Assembly: GCA_039822105.1 (NCBI GenBank)
Contig: JBCBMW010000017.1
Location: 1 to 64,000 of the forward strand
Direction of reading: 5' to 3'
Source: Parvularcula sp039822105
GTDB taxonomy: Bacteria > Pseudomonadota > Alphaproteobacteria > Caulobacterales > Parvularculaceae
Length of the DNA stretch: 64,000 nt
The notes below the pieces were generated by a model that was not told where the DNA came from, ran no database searches, and was given only the letters and a program-made list of their open reading frames with translations. The translations under genes were made by a program, and so were the position numbers. Positions 41,422-50,627 of the stretch are shown piece by piece; positions within the stretch are counted from its first letter, which is position 1; each line of letters begins with the position of its first letter.

Positions 41422-42375
41422 CTAATCCGCTGCGCCGTCGCGCTTGTCATAGGCGCGCACGATTTCGCCGACCAGGCGGTGGCGCACCACATCGTCCCCA
41501 GTGAAGCGGGTGACTGAGACGCCGTCGATGGGCTTGAGCAGCGAAAGGGCATCGGCAAGGCCAGACTGCCGCTGATCCGGAAGATCCGTCTGCGAAGGAT
41601 CACCCGTGACGGCCATGCGGGAACCTTCGCCCAGGCGGGTGAGGAACATCTTCATCTGGGCAATCGTTGCATTCTGCGCTTCGTCCAGGATCACCGCGGC
41701 ACGGGTGAGGGTGCGGCCTCGCATAAAGGCGAGGGGGGCAATCTCAATTTCCTTTGCGGCGATCTTACGATCAACGAAGTCGGTATAAAGAACATCGTAA
41801 AGTGCATCATAGAGGGGGCGAAGATAGGGATCCATCTTCTCCTTCTCATCGCCGGGGAGAAAGCCAATGCGCTCTCCCGCTTCCAATGCAGGCCGAGAGA
41901 GGATGACTTTCTCCACTTGGCCAGAGACAAGCATCGAGGCGGCGTTCGCGACAGCGAGATAGGTCTTGCCCGTGCCCGCTGGCCCCACACCGAACACCAG
42001 CTCGTCCGTGGCAAGCTGGTTCATAAACTCCGCTTGCGCCGCAGAGCGCGGCGCGATCGTCCGCCGGGGGAGGATGAGGTTGGGGCGACCTTCCGTCTTC
42101 GGGCGAGCCGGTTTGGCGGAACGTTCGATCCGCAGCGCACCTTCGACATCGGCGATGCTCAAGGCTTCACCGGCTTGAAGGCGTGCGCAGAGTGCTTCGA
42201 TCACAGCCCTGGCCTGACCGCGCGCGTGGTCGCCGCCGCGCATCACGATTTCGTTCGACCGGGCGTCGATCCGGACACCGAGCGTGTTCTCGATCAGCGC
42301 CAGGTGGGCGTCGGTCGGCCCGCAGAGATCGCGAACCAAGGCGGGGCTATCAAGGACCAGGGTTTCGTCGGTCAT
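41422..42375 (-). CDS. phoH: PhoH-family ATPase
   Basis: 317 aa. The Walker A GPAGTGKTYLAVA and Walker B VILDEAQNAT are in the RecA-like domain, with an N-terminal KH-like part. Usually associated with YbeY in RNA metabolism. Its ATG overlaps the stop of the PaiB-type gene (ATGA). Confidence 0.94.
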   Translation of the reverse strand: MTDETLVLDSPALVRDLCGPTDAHLALIENTLGVRIDARSNEIVMRGGDHARGQARAVIEALCARLQAGEALSIADVEGALRIERSAKPARPKTEGRPNLILPRRTIAPRSAAQAEFMNQLATDELVFGVGPAGTGKTYLAVANAASMLVSGQVEKVILSRPALEAGERIGFLPGDEKEKMDPYLRPLYDALYDVLYTDFVDRKIAAKEIEIAPLAFMRGRTLTRAAVILDEAQNATIAQMKMFLTRLGEGSRMAVTGDPSQTDLPDQRQSGLADALSLLKPIDGVSVTRFTGDDVVRHRLVGEIVRAYDKRDGAAD

Positions 42376-42980
42376 ACTGCGCGCATCTTTTCTGGCAGGC
42401 TTGAGTGGGGTCGTTCCACTGCGACGCCGTCGGCGGCCGCCAGCCTGTCTGCGTCCTTCTTTTTTTGATCAAGCTTCCAAGCGCCCGATAGGTCTGTCAG
42501 CGTCAGCCTGAATCCGACAATCGCCTTGAGCATCCCCTCTATGTAGGCATCGGGTGCATCATTGATACCCCAAGGGTCGTTGCGAGAGGCTTCTTGATCC
42601 GCTGTCAGACGATCAAGAACAGGCCGCAGGGCATCGCCGCCATGGAGCCATTCAAGCGTGCCGCGCGCCTCAACTGCGATGTAGTTCCATGTGGGCACGG
42701 CTCGTCCGTGCTCGATCTTAGAGGGATACCAGCCAGGGTGGATGTAAGCGTCATCGATGACGAAGGTGGCAACAGCCTCTGAGCCCGGCGTCATCCTTTC
42801 CCACTGCGGATTGGCGCGAGCGACATGGCCGACCAGGGCATCGCCCTCCACCGCAAAGGGCAGGTGGGTAACATCGATCCCGTTTGCCCCTTGTGTGATC
42901 AGCGTACCAAAGCTCTTGGACCGGATCGTCTCCAGGAGGATATCGCGGCGGTCTTCCTGATAGAATGAGGGAACATACAT
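42372..42980 (-). CDS. PaiB-type FMN-binding protein
   Basis: 202 aa. MYVPSFYQ at the start, THLPF, HPGWYPSKIEHGRAVPTWNY and IEGMLKAIVGF are the signatures of the PaiB/FMN-binding negative-transcriptional-regulator family. The split-barrel fold makes FMN or heme binding likely. Real DNA regulation is not established for most members. Coupled to phoH by a 4-nt overlap, which is unusual context for this family. Confidence 0.9.
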   Translation of the reverse strand: MYVPSFYQEDRRDILLETIRSKSFGTLITQGANGIDVTHLPFAVEGDALVGHVARANPQWERMTPGSEAVATFVIDDAYIHPGWYPSKIEHGRAVPTWNYIAVEARGTLEWLHGGDALRPVLDRLTADQEASRNDPWGINDAPDAYIEGMLKAIVGFRLTLTDLSGAWKLDQKKKDADRLAAADGVAVERPHSSLPEKMRAV

Positions 42981-42992
42981 GGCGTTGCCTCT

Positions 42993-44336
42993 CTACGTCA
43001 GGGTGCCGCGCAGGCTGTTGGGGCTCACGCTTTCGATCCGGACAGGGACGATCTCACCCATCAAGCTTTCTGGCGCGATAGCAAAGACCGATTGGAGGTA
43101 AGGGCTGCGGCCCACAAGCTGTCCCGCCTCGCGGCCTGTCTTTTCAAACAGCACCGGGATGGTCCGCCCGACTTGCTGACCGTCAAAGGCGTGCTTCTGC
43201 TCCGTCAGCAGGGCCTGAAGACGCTGCAGACGCTCGGACTTCACATCCTCTGGCACTTGTTTCGCCATGGTGGCGCCGGGTGTGCCGGGACGGCGGGAGT
43301 ATTTGAAGCTGAAGCAGCTGGCGTACTCAACCTCACGGACAAGGCCCATTGTGTCTTCGAAGGCTTGATCGTCCTCACCCGGAAAACCGATGATCATGTC
43401 GCCAGAGATGGCGATGTCGGGCCGCACGGCGCGAACCTGTTCGATCTGCCGGATGTAGCTTTCCGCGGTGTGCCCACGGTTCATCGCTTTCAGGATCCGG
43501 TCGCTGCCCGCCTGCACAGGCAAGTGCAGATAGGGCATGAGTTTCGGCTCTTCACCAAAGGCCTCGATCAAGCCGCGGTCCATGTCGCGGGGGTGAGAGG
43601 TGGTGAAACGGATGCGGTCGAGCCCATCGATTTTCGCAAGATGCCGGCACAGCTCACCCAGGCCCCAGCTCTCCTCGGACGTGCCGGAGGGTGCTGCGCC
43701 GTGCCAGGCGTTGACGTTCTGTCCAAGGAGCGTCACCTCGCGCACGCCTTTGGCAACAAGGGCGCGCACCTCTGCCGTGATCGCGTCGGCGCCGCGGCTC
43801 ACCTCTGCACCGCGGGTGTACGGAACAACACAGAAGGTGCAGAATTTATCGCAGCCCTCCTGAATGGTGACAAAGGCAGTGTAGCCCTCGACATCGCGGG
43901 TTTCGGCGAGGCGGTCGAACTTCTCCTCGACATCAAAGTCGGTGAAGAGGCGCTCACCAGACTGGCGCGCCGTCTTAGCGATGATCTCGGGCAGTTTGTG
44001 ATAGCTCTGCGGACCGATGACGAAATCGACCTGGGGCGCGCGGGCGCGCATCTCTGCGCCCTCGGCTTGCGCAACGCAGCCAGCGACAGCGATCGTCCCA
44101 CCCCGGGCTTTCACATCTTTCAGGCGTCCCAGTTCAGAATAGACCTTCTCCGCTGCCTTCTCACGGATGTGGCAGGTGTTGAGGATGACGAGATCAGCCT
44201 CCTCCGCCGCCTCGGTCGTCTCATAACCGAGGGGTTTCAAAAGGCCGGTCATGCGTTCGCTGTCATAGACATTCATCTGACAGCCCCACGTTTTGACGTG
44301 GACGCGCTTTTTCTGGGTATCGTTTTGCGTTGTCAC
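42993..44336 (-). CDS. miaB: tRNA-2-methylthio-N6-dimethylallyladenosine synthase
   Basis: 447 aa radical SAM methylthiotransferase. The N-terminal UPF0004 domain has the auxiliary-cluster cysteines (TWGCQMNVYDSE, NTCHIREKA, GCVAQ). The radical SAM motif is CDKFCTFC, and a TRAM domain lies at the C-terminus. Acts on A37 of tRNAs reading UNN codons. The start is GTG. Confidence 0.96.
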   Translation of the reverse strand: MTTQNDTQKKRVHVKTWGCQMNVYDSERMTGLLKPLGYETTEAAEEADLVILNTCHIREKAAEKVYSELGRLKDVKARGGTIAVAGCVAQAEGAEMRARAPQVDFVIGPQSYHKLPEIIAKTARQSGERLFTDFDVEEKFDRLAETRDVEGYTAFVTIQEGCDKFCTFCVVPYTRGAEVSRGADAITAEVRALVAKGVREVTLLGQNVNAWHGAAPSGTSEESWGLGELCRHLAKIDGLDRIRFTTSHPRDMDRGLIEAFGEEPKLMPYLHLPVQAGSDRILKAMNRGHTAESYIRQIEQVRAVRPDIAISGDMIIGFPGEDDQAFEDTMGLVREVEYASCFSFKYSRRPGTPGATMAKQVPEDVKSERLQRLQALLTEQKHAFDGQQVGRTIPVLFEKTGREAGQLVGRSPYLQSVFAIAPESLMGEIVPVRIESVSPNSLRGTLT

Positions 44337-44498
44337 CAGCGGCGCTTAGCCGAAAGGGATCAGCCCTGTCATGCTGATCGTGAGACGTCTGCAAAGTGGT
44401 AAATTTTTTCTGACCCGATTTCCGCGCATTTGACGATTTCCTGAGTGATGGGGGAGTGCCGGTTGGCGGTGTTCCTGAAGCGAGGGGACCTCACAGAC

Positions 44499-45215
44499 AT
44501 GAACTTTAGAAAGACAATAAGCGGCGTTGGCGCGATGTGCGCGGCAGTAGCACTTGCGGGCCAGGCGGCCCAAGCAGCGAACGTGACGCAGGTGGCGTCT
44601 ATCGACGGCACGCTGGTGGATTTTGCGTCTCTCACGGCGGACACGATCACTGGGTCCAACCCAGTCTTCTTGGACCCTGATGCCTCCGTTTTCACTGACG
44701 CCGGTATCTCGTCCATCACGGCATCGCAGCGGCCATCTGACAACAACGAGCGCTATAATGCAGGCAGCACGTTCGGTGCCGGCCGCGCGCTTTTCGCTGA
44801 CGACGATGGCAATCTGCTGGTGCTCGATGAGGGCGCTGTGCTCGACTTCGCGGCGCCGACATTCACCATCAACTTTGAATCGGACATTGAAGAGTTCAGC
44901 TTCCGGATCGCCGATACCTCCAACGGTTTCGCGACGCCCGAGGTGACCTTCTTGAAGGATGGCGAGACCCTGGCTTCGGTCCTGATCGATGGCGCTTACA
45001 ACGCGCAGAACACGTTCGCTTTCGTCCTCGACATGGCGTTCGACGCGATCGAGATCAACGTCGACACCGTTGCGAGCTTTGATGGCGCGGGGATCTCAGA
45101 GCTTCGTGTCGGTGCGGCTGTTGATCCCAACCCAGTTCCGGTGCCGGGTGCGTTGCCGCTGATGGCAGCAGGTCTCACTGGCCTTTGGCGTATGCGGAAA
45201 CGCCAGACGGCGTAA
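44499..45215 (+). CDS. Exported protein with PEP-CTERM-like sorting signal
   Basis: 238 aa: signal peptide (GAMCAAVALAGQAAQAA), a beta-rich middle (FTINFESDIEEFSFRIAD) and a C-terminal tripartite tail: VPVPGALP, a hydrophobic helix, then RMRKR. This is the VPxPxALP form of PEP-CTERM found in alphaproteobacteria, which an exosortase would process. No exosortase is encoded in this window. ATG 44499 is used because it directly precedes the signal peptide. Possible role in extracellular matrix or envelope. Confidence 0.8.
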   Translation: MNFRKTISGVGAMCAAVALAGQAAQAANVTQVASIDGTLVDFASLTADTITGSNPVFLDPDASVFTDAGISSITASQRPSDNNERYNAGSTFGAGRALFADDDGNLLVLDEGAVLDFAAPTFTINFESDIEEFSFRIADTSNGFATPEVTFLKDGETLASVLIDGAYNAQNTFAFVLDMAFDAIEINVDTVASFDGAGISELRVGAAVDPNPVPVPGALPLMAAGLTGLWRMRKRQTA

Positions 45216-45260
45216 GCGCCGCCGGAGCTTTTCCTCGCCGTTACTCGGCCTCCACTATGC

Positions 45261-45290
45261 CAACGCCCGTCTATTCGTAGGCGGGCGTTG
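45261..45290. terminator. Hairpin with TTCG loop between convergent genes
   Basis: CAACGCCCG (45261-45269) pairs with CGGGCGTTG (45282-45290); inside, CTA-TTCG-TAG extends the stem, giving about 13 pairs and a UUCG loop. It overlaps the stop of the TspO-related gene (45271) and follows the PEP-CTERM gene by 46 nt. No T tract, so it is a likely 3'-end structure or weak bidirectional terminator. Confidence 0.5.
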
Positions 45291-46038
45291 CGCTGCGGCG
45301 GGCAGCAAGAAGGCCGACCACCGTTGCAGCGGCCATCAAGGCGCCAGCGATATAGAGCGCTTGCATGAAGAGGGTCTCGCCGGTCCCCTCATTGGCCCAA
45401 ACCACAGCCGCCAGGCCCCACAGCACAGCGGCCAGGACAGCCAGTGACCGGGCGAAGAACGCGGCGATGGCGGCGGGAACAAGCCAGACCATCACGATCA
45501 CCAACGACTCGTTCACCAGCGACCCGAAGAAAGGCCCGAGGCCAATGGTCTTGAGCGCGAGGCTGAAGCCGCCAGGCGATGCCACCAAGAGCCAACCCGT
45601 CAAAGCGAAGAGCGGCATGATGGCGAGCCGGTCACCGAGGCTCAGATCATCGATGCGGCGACTGAAGATTGCCGCGAGAAACGTGAAGAGCAGGATCACT
45701 TGCAAGACAGCGAAGCTCAGCGGCCCCGGTCCCAGAAGCGGCTGATGGATGGCCCAGACGGTGTTCGCGGTGAAGGCGCCAAAGGCGAGCCAGCCCACGG
45801 TCGCGACCTCACGCTCCCGGCGCCGCGGCGAGATCAGCTGCCAAAGCGCGAAGAACAAGCATCCAAGATAGAGAAAGCCCCAGATCGAGAACGCATAGCC
45901 GGCAGGGATAAGCGGCGACTCATAGAGGCGCGCCGTTGAGCCAATGGTGCGGTTCCAACCCAAGATCTGAGGCGCGAACGCAGCACCGACCTGGGTGATG
46001 GCCGTTATGAAGACCAACAACGCTCGGATAATGTGCAT
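45271..46038 (-). CDS. TspO-related Trp-rich membrane protein
   Basis: 255 aa with about seven hydrophobic helices and many tryptophans. PAGYAFSIWGFLYLG is the hallmark of the TspO/MBR-related family, though this protein is longer than classical TspO (about 160 aa). Inner-membrane location; ligand unknown (porphyrin or sterol-like binding is known only for true TspO). Confidence 0.7.
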   Translation of the reverse strand: MHIIRALLVFITAITQVGAAFAPQILGWNRTIGSTARLYESPLIPAGYAFSIWGFLYLGCLFFALWQLISPRRREREVATVGWLAFGAFTANTVWAIHQPLLGPGPLSFAVLQVILLFTFLAAIFSRRIDDLSLGDRLAIMPLFALTGWLLVASPGGFSLALKTIGLGPFFGSLVNESLVIVMVWLVPAAIAAFFARSLAVLAAVLWGLAAVVWANEGTGETLFMQALYIAGALMAAATVVGLLAARRSATPAYE

Positions 46039-46107
46039 GGAAGGGCCGCCCTCAGTCTTAAGTTGACCATAAAGGTTGGCGCCGCGATGGCCAAGGCGGA
46101 TAGCGCC

Positions 46108-46884
46108 TCACCCCCCGAGTGCCTGGCGGGCCTCTTCCTCGAGTCGCGCCATGGCGCGGCGGTAGGGGGCCGGACCGGCGCTGATGCGCGCCACGCCGAG
46201 GCTTCCCAGGTGCTGGCGCGGGACCTCGTCTCCCATGGCCATGACATTGATCGGCAGCGCTGCGCCTTCACAGATCTCTGCAATGAGGTCGCCATTGCTC
46301 AGTCCAGGAACGAAGAACCCGCTTGCTCCGGCTTCTTTATAGGCGGCGAGCCGTTCTTTGGCCTCTGCGACGAGGCTAGCGTGACGGTCCTGATCGGGCT
46401 CCTGCAAGAAGACGTCCGTGCGAGCGTTGATGAAAAGATCGAGATCTTGCCGCTTGCTTTCCGCACGGACGGTTTCGATGCGACGGACCTGATCATCCAC
46501 CCGGCGCAGGGCGCCAATGGTGATGACTTGGTCCTCGAAATTGATCCCGACCACGCCTGTTTCGATCAACTCGGCCGTGTTCTCTGCCAACTCGCCGAGG
46601 TCCTCCGCAAAGCCGGTTTCAAAGTCGGCGGTGACGGGCAAGTCCGTCACCCGCGTGATCTCGCTCACCACCGACAAAAGCGTCGTGAGCGGAATAAGTT
46701 CACCATCCTGATAGCCGCGCGCCATCGCGACACTTGCGCTTCCTGTCGCGAGCGCTTTTGCACCGGCTTTGGCGACAGCGCGGGCGGAGCCTGCGTCCCA
46801 CATATTGGTGAGGACCAGCGGGTCGCCAGGATTGTGAAGGGCTTTGAACGCAGCAGCGCGTTCATGTTGATCGGGCGTGGTCAT
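46108..46884 (-). CDS. Isocitrate lyase/PEP mutase-family protein
   Basis: 258 aa TIM-barrel enzyme. NMWDAGSARAVAKAGAKALATGS, PVTADFETGF and GINFEDQ match the ICL/PEPM superfamily (carboxyphosphonoenolpyruvate mutase-like branch). The catalytic KKCGH loop of true isocitrate lyase is absent, so C-C or C-P lyase activity on an unknown substrate is the best statement. Confidence 0.85.
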   Translation of the reverse strand: MTTPDQHERAAAFKALHNPGDPLVLTNMWDAGSARAVAKAGAKALATGSASVAMARGYQDGELIPLTTLLSVVSEITRVTDLPVTADFETGFAEDLGELAENTAELIETGVVGINFEDQVITIGALRRVDDQVRRIETVRAESKRQDLDLFINARTDVFLQEPDQDRHASLVAEAKERLAAYKEAGASGFFVPGLSNGDLIAEICEGAALPINVMAMGDEVPRQHLGSLGVARISAGPAPYRRAMARLEEEARQALGG

Positions 46885-46959
46885 CCATCATGTCTCCCTG
46901 GGACTTGGGGATCCTTTGGCACCGTCTGGGTGCGGCTGGCGCCGCAAATCGGGCAGCAA

Positions 46960-47667
46960 TTAAGGCGCTGGGCGGTCTTCCAGCGCGAGACGGTAACCGC
47001 CGCTTTCCGTGACCAACAGCTCGGCTTGACCGGGATTGGGCTCAATTTTCTGCCGCAGACGGTAGACGTGGGTCTCGAGCGTGTGCGTCGTGACGCCCGA
47101 GTTGTAGCCCCACACCTCATCAAGTAGCACATCCCGGCTCACCGCCTGGCCACCGGCCCGGTAGAGATATTTGAGGATCGAGGCCTCTTTCTCCGTGAGC
47201 TTAATTTTCTTGTCGTCACCGGTGATCAGCATTTTGACGGCCGGTTTGAAGTCGTAGGGGCCAATCTTGAAAATGGCGTCCTCGGACTGTTCGTGGCTAC
47301 GAAGATGGGCCCGCATCCGGGCGAGCAGCACGGCGAACTTGAACGGTTTGGTGACGTAGTCGTTCGCGCCGGCATCGAGACCGTTGATGACATCGTCATC
47401 ACTGTCTGAGCCCGTCAGCATAATGATCGGTGACTTGAAGCCATTCTCGCGCAGTTTGCGGCAGGCGTCGCGGCCATCCATGTCGGGCAAGCCAATATCG
47501 AGCAGAACGATGTCGATATGGGCTTGGGTGACCAGGAGCTCGAGGGCCTCTGACCCTGTGCGTGACGTTGAAAGTTGGAACTCGCTGTGGTCGCCGAACT
47601 GTTCAGCCAGCGCACCGACGAGCAGCTCATCATCCTCGATCAGCAAAACTTTGGCTTTTCGTGTCAT
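46960..47667 (-). CDS. OmpR/PhoB-family response regulator, CenR-like
   Basis: 235 aa: receiver with phospho-acceptor Asp in VLLDIGLPDMDG and Lys in YVTKPF, and a winged-helix domain (LTEKEASILKYLYRAGGQAVSRDVLLDEVWGYNSGVTTHTLETHVYRLRQKIE). The long identical-looking stretch around HEQSEDAIFKIGPYDFKP recalls CenR, an envelope-controlling regulator of alphaproteobacteria. No kinase gene is adjacent, as expected for CenR. The CenR label is by similarity from memory and needs a tree. Confidence 0.88.
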   Translation of the reverse strand: MTRKAKVLLIEDDELLVGALAEQFGDHSEFQLSTSRTGSEALELLVTQAHIDIVLLDIGLPDMDGRDACRKLRENGFKSPIIMLTGSDSDDDVINGLDAGANDYVTKPFKFAVLLARMRAHLRSHEQSEDAIFKIGPYDFKPAVKMLITGDDKKIKLTEKEASILKYLYRAGGQAVSRDVLLDEVWGYNSGVTTHTLETHVYRLRQKIEPNPGQAELLVTESGGYRLALEDRPAP

Positions 47668-47940
47668 CGTTGGTGTGCGCCCGCTCTTACTCGTCTACTT
47701 ACACTTTCATCAGCTATCGGATCAATGGTGGCGGCTGATGCACAGCGAAAACTCATCGCGATGCATAGTTCGTTATCTGCCGAATTGATCCCTCAAGCCA
47801 AAAAACTGCTCTCTCCCACAGCCTTAGCATACCACTGTGTCAAAGTTTGGCACGCCCCCGCAACGGAAAAAGCACCCCATGGCATCGCGCCAACGCCGAT
47901 CTGTCAACGGCTGGGCCTGCATTCCTGCCTAGCGGATGGT

Positions 47941-48612
47941 CTAACCTCGCTGACCGAAGATGCCGCTGCCGACACGGACGTCGGTTGCGCCCAGTGACAC
48001 GGCGGCTTCGTAGTCAGCGGACATCCCCATGCTGAGCCTTTGAAGACCGTGCTCAGCCGCCAGTTTCGCCAGCAGCGCAAAATGCGGTGCGGGCGGCTCG
48101 CCTGCTGGCGGGATGGCCATGAGGCCGATCACGTTGAGGCCGTGGGCGGTTTGGCACTCATTGATGAAGGATGCGGCGTCTGCCGGGGCGATCCCTGCTT
48201 TCTGCGGTTCCTCGCCGGTGTTGATTTGGACATAGACAGGGAGCGGCCTGCTCTGCGCCTGCATTTCTTTGGCGAGGGCCGCTGCGATTTTCGGCCGGTC
48301 CACCGTTTCGATGACGTCGAAAAGGGCAACGGCCTCTTTCGCCTTGTTGGACTGAAGAGGGCCGATGAGACGAAGCTCGAGGTCGGGGAAAGCGCCCCGG
48401 AGCCCTGGCCATTTCGCCTGGCTTTCCTGCACACGGTTTTCACCAAAGACGCGGTGGCCAGCCTCAAGCAACGGGCGGATCGCGTCAGCGTCAAAGGTCT
48501 TGGAGACCGCGGTCAGGCTGATCTCGCCAGGCTTGCGGTGGGCTTCGATAGCGGCGGCGGCGATGCGCTCGTGCACAGCCTTGAGGTTGCTGATCGTCTC
48601 GGCGGGGTTCAT
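47941..48612 (-). CDS. YggS-family PLP homeostasis protein
   Basis: 223 aa from ATG 48612. The lysine that binds PLP is in LTAVSKTF; FGENRVQES, IGPLQSNK, VQINTGEE and MGMSADYEAA are diagnostic. A single-domain PLP-binding protein that buffers the cofactor. Its start is 9 bp from the divergent thiamine-phosphate-synthase-like start, so promoters must lie within the opposing genes. Confidence 0.94.
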   Translation of the reverse strand: MNPAETISNLKAVHERIAAAAIEAHRKPGEISLTAVSKTFDADAIRPLLEAGHRVFGENRVQESQAKWPGLRGAFPDLELRLIGPLQSNKAKEAVALFDVIETVDRPKIAAALAKEMQAQSRPLPVYVQINTGEEPQKAGIAPADAASFINECQTAHGLNVIGLMAIPPAGEPPAPHFALLAKLAAEHGLQRLSMGMSADYEAAVSLGATDVRVGSGIFGQRG

Positions 48613-48621
48613 GGCGAGGGG

Positions 48622-49221
48622 GTGGCAGAGTTTCGTCAACGTGTCATCGCCCTCTCCCGCGCTGCGTGGTCGCTGCGCCGCGCTGCGCCGCGGGCGTCGA
48701 CCCTGCCTTTCGCTCTCGCCTTGTTCACCGACCCTGATCGGACCCCTGCGATCGAGCGCTTGGTAACGAGCTTGCCGCGCAACATGCCGCCGATGGCCGT
48801 CATCTTCCGCCACGACGCGTTACCGCCGGCACAGCGTTATGCTCTGGCTAACGAGGTGCGCCAGGAGGTCCAGGCGCGCGGGCATCTCTTTCTCATGGCG
48901 CGGGGCCATCTGCCGGGTGCGGATGGAACCCACGCTTTCAGCCGGACCGAGGGTCTCAGGACGGCGCCGTCCCACGGCTTTGCTGAGGCGCGCCGGGCGG
49001 TTCAGCAGGGGGCAGATGCACTCTTCATCTCACCTGTTTTGCCAACGGAGAGCCATCCCGGCGCCCCCTCCTTGGGTCCAGTCCGAGCCGCGCGTTTGGC
49101 GGCCAGCGTGAAGGTGCCGAGCCTCGCGCTTGGCGGCATCAACGAGCGCACCGCGCGGGTGCTGCATGGCAGCCATTTTCAGGGGTTCGGCGCGATCGGC
49201 GCTTTTCTTGAGCGGCCTTAG
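48622..49221 (+). CDS. Thiamine phosphate synthase/TenI-like protein
   Basis: 199 aa. LALFTDPDRTP at the N-terminus, SHGFAEARRAVQQGADALFISPVLPT, then HPGAPSLG and LGGI match the TMP synthase/TenI TIM barrel. The pyrophosphate-binding and catalytic details are weaker than in true ThiE, so a TenI-like or degraded role is possible. The GTG start at 48622 is uncertain; the ribosome binding site spacing is poor. The 3' end overlaps the convergent porin stop. Confidence 0.75.
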   Translation: MAEFRQRVIALSRAAWSLRRAAPRASTLPFALALFTDPDRTPAIERLVTSLPRNMPPMAVIFRHDALPPAQRYALANEVRQEVQARGHLFLMARGHLPGADGTHAFSRTEGLRTAPSHGFAEARRAVQQGADALFISPVLPTESHPGAPSLGPVRAARLAASVKVPSLALGGINERTARVLHGSHFQGFGAIGAFLERP

Positions 49222-50489
49222 AACCGGATGGAGGACTCAATCATCACCGATGCGGTGTCCTCGTCGCCGCCAAGCGCCGCCGGTTTGTCGCTTTCCACAA
49301 ACTGCGCTGCCGCGCCCAAGGTGATGCCGTGACCCAAGACATAGGCAACGCCTGCCTGTGCGGTCTGGGTCCGCCGATCGAGGGCATAGGGGACTGAGAC
49401 ACCAGCAGCGGGGCCAACGAGCAGTGACGCATCACGCTCAGCATCCGCCTCGCCATAGCCCAGCATCATGCGCCAATCGCCGGCCTGGTAGGTGATGCCC
49501 GCATCAAAGGCGAGGTAATCGCTTTCACTGGTTGTGCCCTCATCAAGGCCAGCGTTGGTGGTCTTCACCGAGCCGCCAATCGTGAGGTCGCCGTAAGCCA
49601 GGTTCAGTCCGAGGGCGAGTGCCTCATAGTCTTCAACGAAATCGTCGCTCAGCGAGCCGGTCTGGTCCTGATCCGCCCGGACAAAAGAGGCGCCGATGCC
49701 GAGGAGCAGGCGGTCACCGCCCATCGAGAAACCGTTCTGATAGTAAAGCGCAGCCTCGGACACATCGCGCCAGCGCTGGTCACGCACCAAGACCTGGCCG
49801 TTCTGTCCGACGATCAGCTCATTGTTCTGGCCGGGCACGATGTTGCCGAGCGGCGCGCATTCATCGACGCCGCAGCTCTCAAGCTCCGGCGCATAGGACA
49901 CGCCCATCTGCACGTTCCCGATCACCCCGCCAAAGAGACCAGCGGGCGGCATATAGGTGATCTTCGCCGCGTTGCCGGAGAAATCGTTGACGGTGTGGAC
50001 GTCGTTGAAGCCCGACGGGTCAGCACGCCAATCATTGACCCCGAGCGCCCTGAAGATCGTGGGCGAGGTCACCGCCAGCTTTTCTGCGACGCCAGCGTCG
50101 GAGCCGACGGAGACACTTCCAAAGCCGCCCTTGGCGAAAACATAGGCGCGATCGACAAAGACATCGGTGCTGTCAGGGCCCACACCGCGCTGGCCGCCAT
50201 AGGTGAATGAGGAATAGCGCCCACCTGCGGCCCGCCGGTCGGCACGGTTGCCATCCACCCGAACACCGCTTCCCACGCCAAGCTCGAGGCCCGGAACCGC
50301 GAAACTGGTGGCTGTCACATCGAGGCGGGCATCGAAGTCGGTTTCCGAAACATCGCCGTCGCTGAGCCCGGTGGTGAAGACCGCATCGCCCTCAACGGTG
50401 AGGGACGACTCTTGCGCATGGCCAAGGGGCGCCGCGATCAGCATCGCAGCGGCTCCTAAAAGCCCCAGCAGTGACGTCCCTCGAACCAT
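49218..50489 (-). CDS. Outer membrane porin-like protein
   Basis: 423 aa with a signal peptide ending at PLGHAQ and alternating beta strands throughout, ending in IESSIRF with terminal Phe, the outer-membrane barrel signature. Features such as GGFGSVSVGSD, ITYMPPAG and many GDW/LGYGEAD turns match alphaproteobacterial general porins (Gram-negative porin family). It has a two-cysteine loop (ESCGVDECAP) in a presumed extracellular region. Substrate unknown. Confidence 0.85.
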   Translation of the reverse strand: MVRGTSLLGLLGAAAMLIAAPLGHAQESSLTVEGDAVFTTGLSDGDVSETDFDARLDVTATSFAVPGLELGVGSGVRVDGNRADRRAAGGRYSSFTYGGQRGVGPDSTDVFVDRAYVFAKGGFGSVSVGSDAGVAEKLAVTSPTIFRALGVNDWRADPSGFNDVHTVNDFSGNAAKITYMPPAGLFGGVIGNVQMGVSYAPELESCGVDECAPLGNIVPGQNNELIVGQNGQVLVRDQRWRDVSEAALYYQNGFSMGGDRLLLGIGASFVRADQDQTGSLSDDFVEDYEALALGLNLAYGDLTIGGSVKTTNAGLDEGTTSESDYLAFDAGITYQAGDWRMMLGYGEADAERDASLLVGPAAGVSVPYALDRRTQTAQAGVAYVLGHGITLGAAAQFVESDKPAALGGDEDTASVMIESSIRF

Positions 50490-50627
50490 AAACTTACCTT
50501 TGGCAGTCTATTTAAGGGACGAAGGGACCTGATGTGAGTGAACAACTTATCACCAAAATGCTTTTCCCGTCTGGTGCGTCTTCCGTGCAACCATATGCGC
50601 GCAGGGGGTTTGACTGGAGGACCCTAG

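Noticed and set aside
43092..44402. 436-aa plus-strand frame opposite miaB
   Set aside because: Antisense to conserved MiaB; no start signal and no domain.
46033..47127. 364-aa plus-strand frame spanning the ICL/PEPM and CenR-like genes
   Set aside because: It covers parts of two unrelated real genes and their gap, so it cannot be a sensible protein.
47668..47940. Possible small RNA or promoter in the gap between the CenR-like gene and yggS
   Set aside because: TTGACA-like and A/T-rich words occur but no well-spaced -10, stable hairpin or T tract could be supported.
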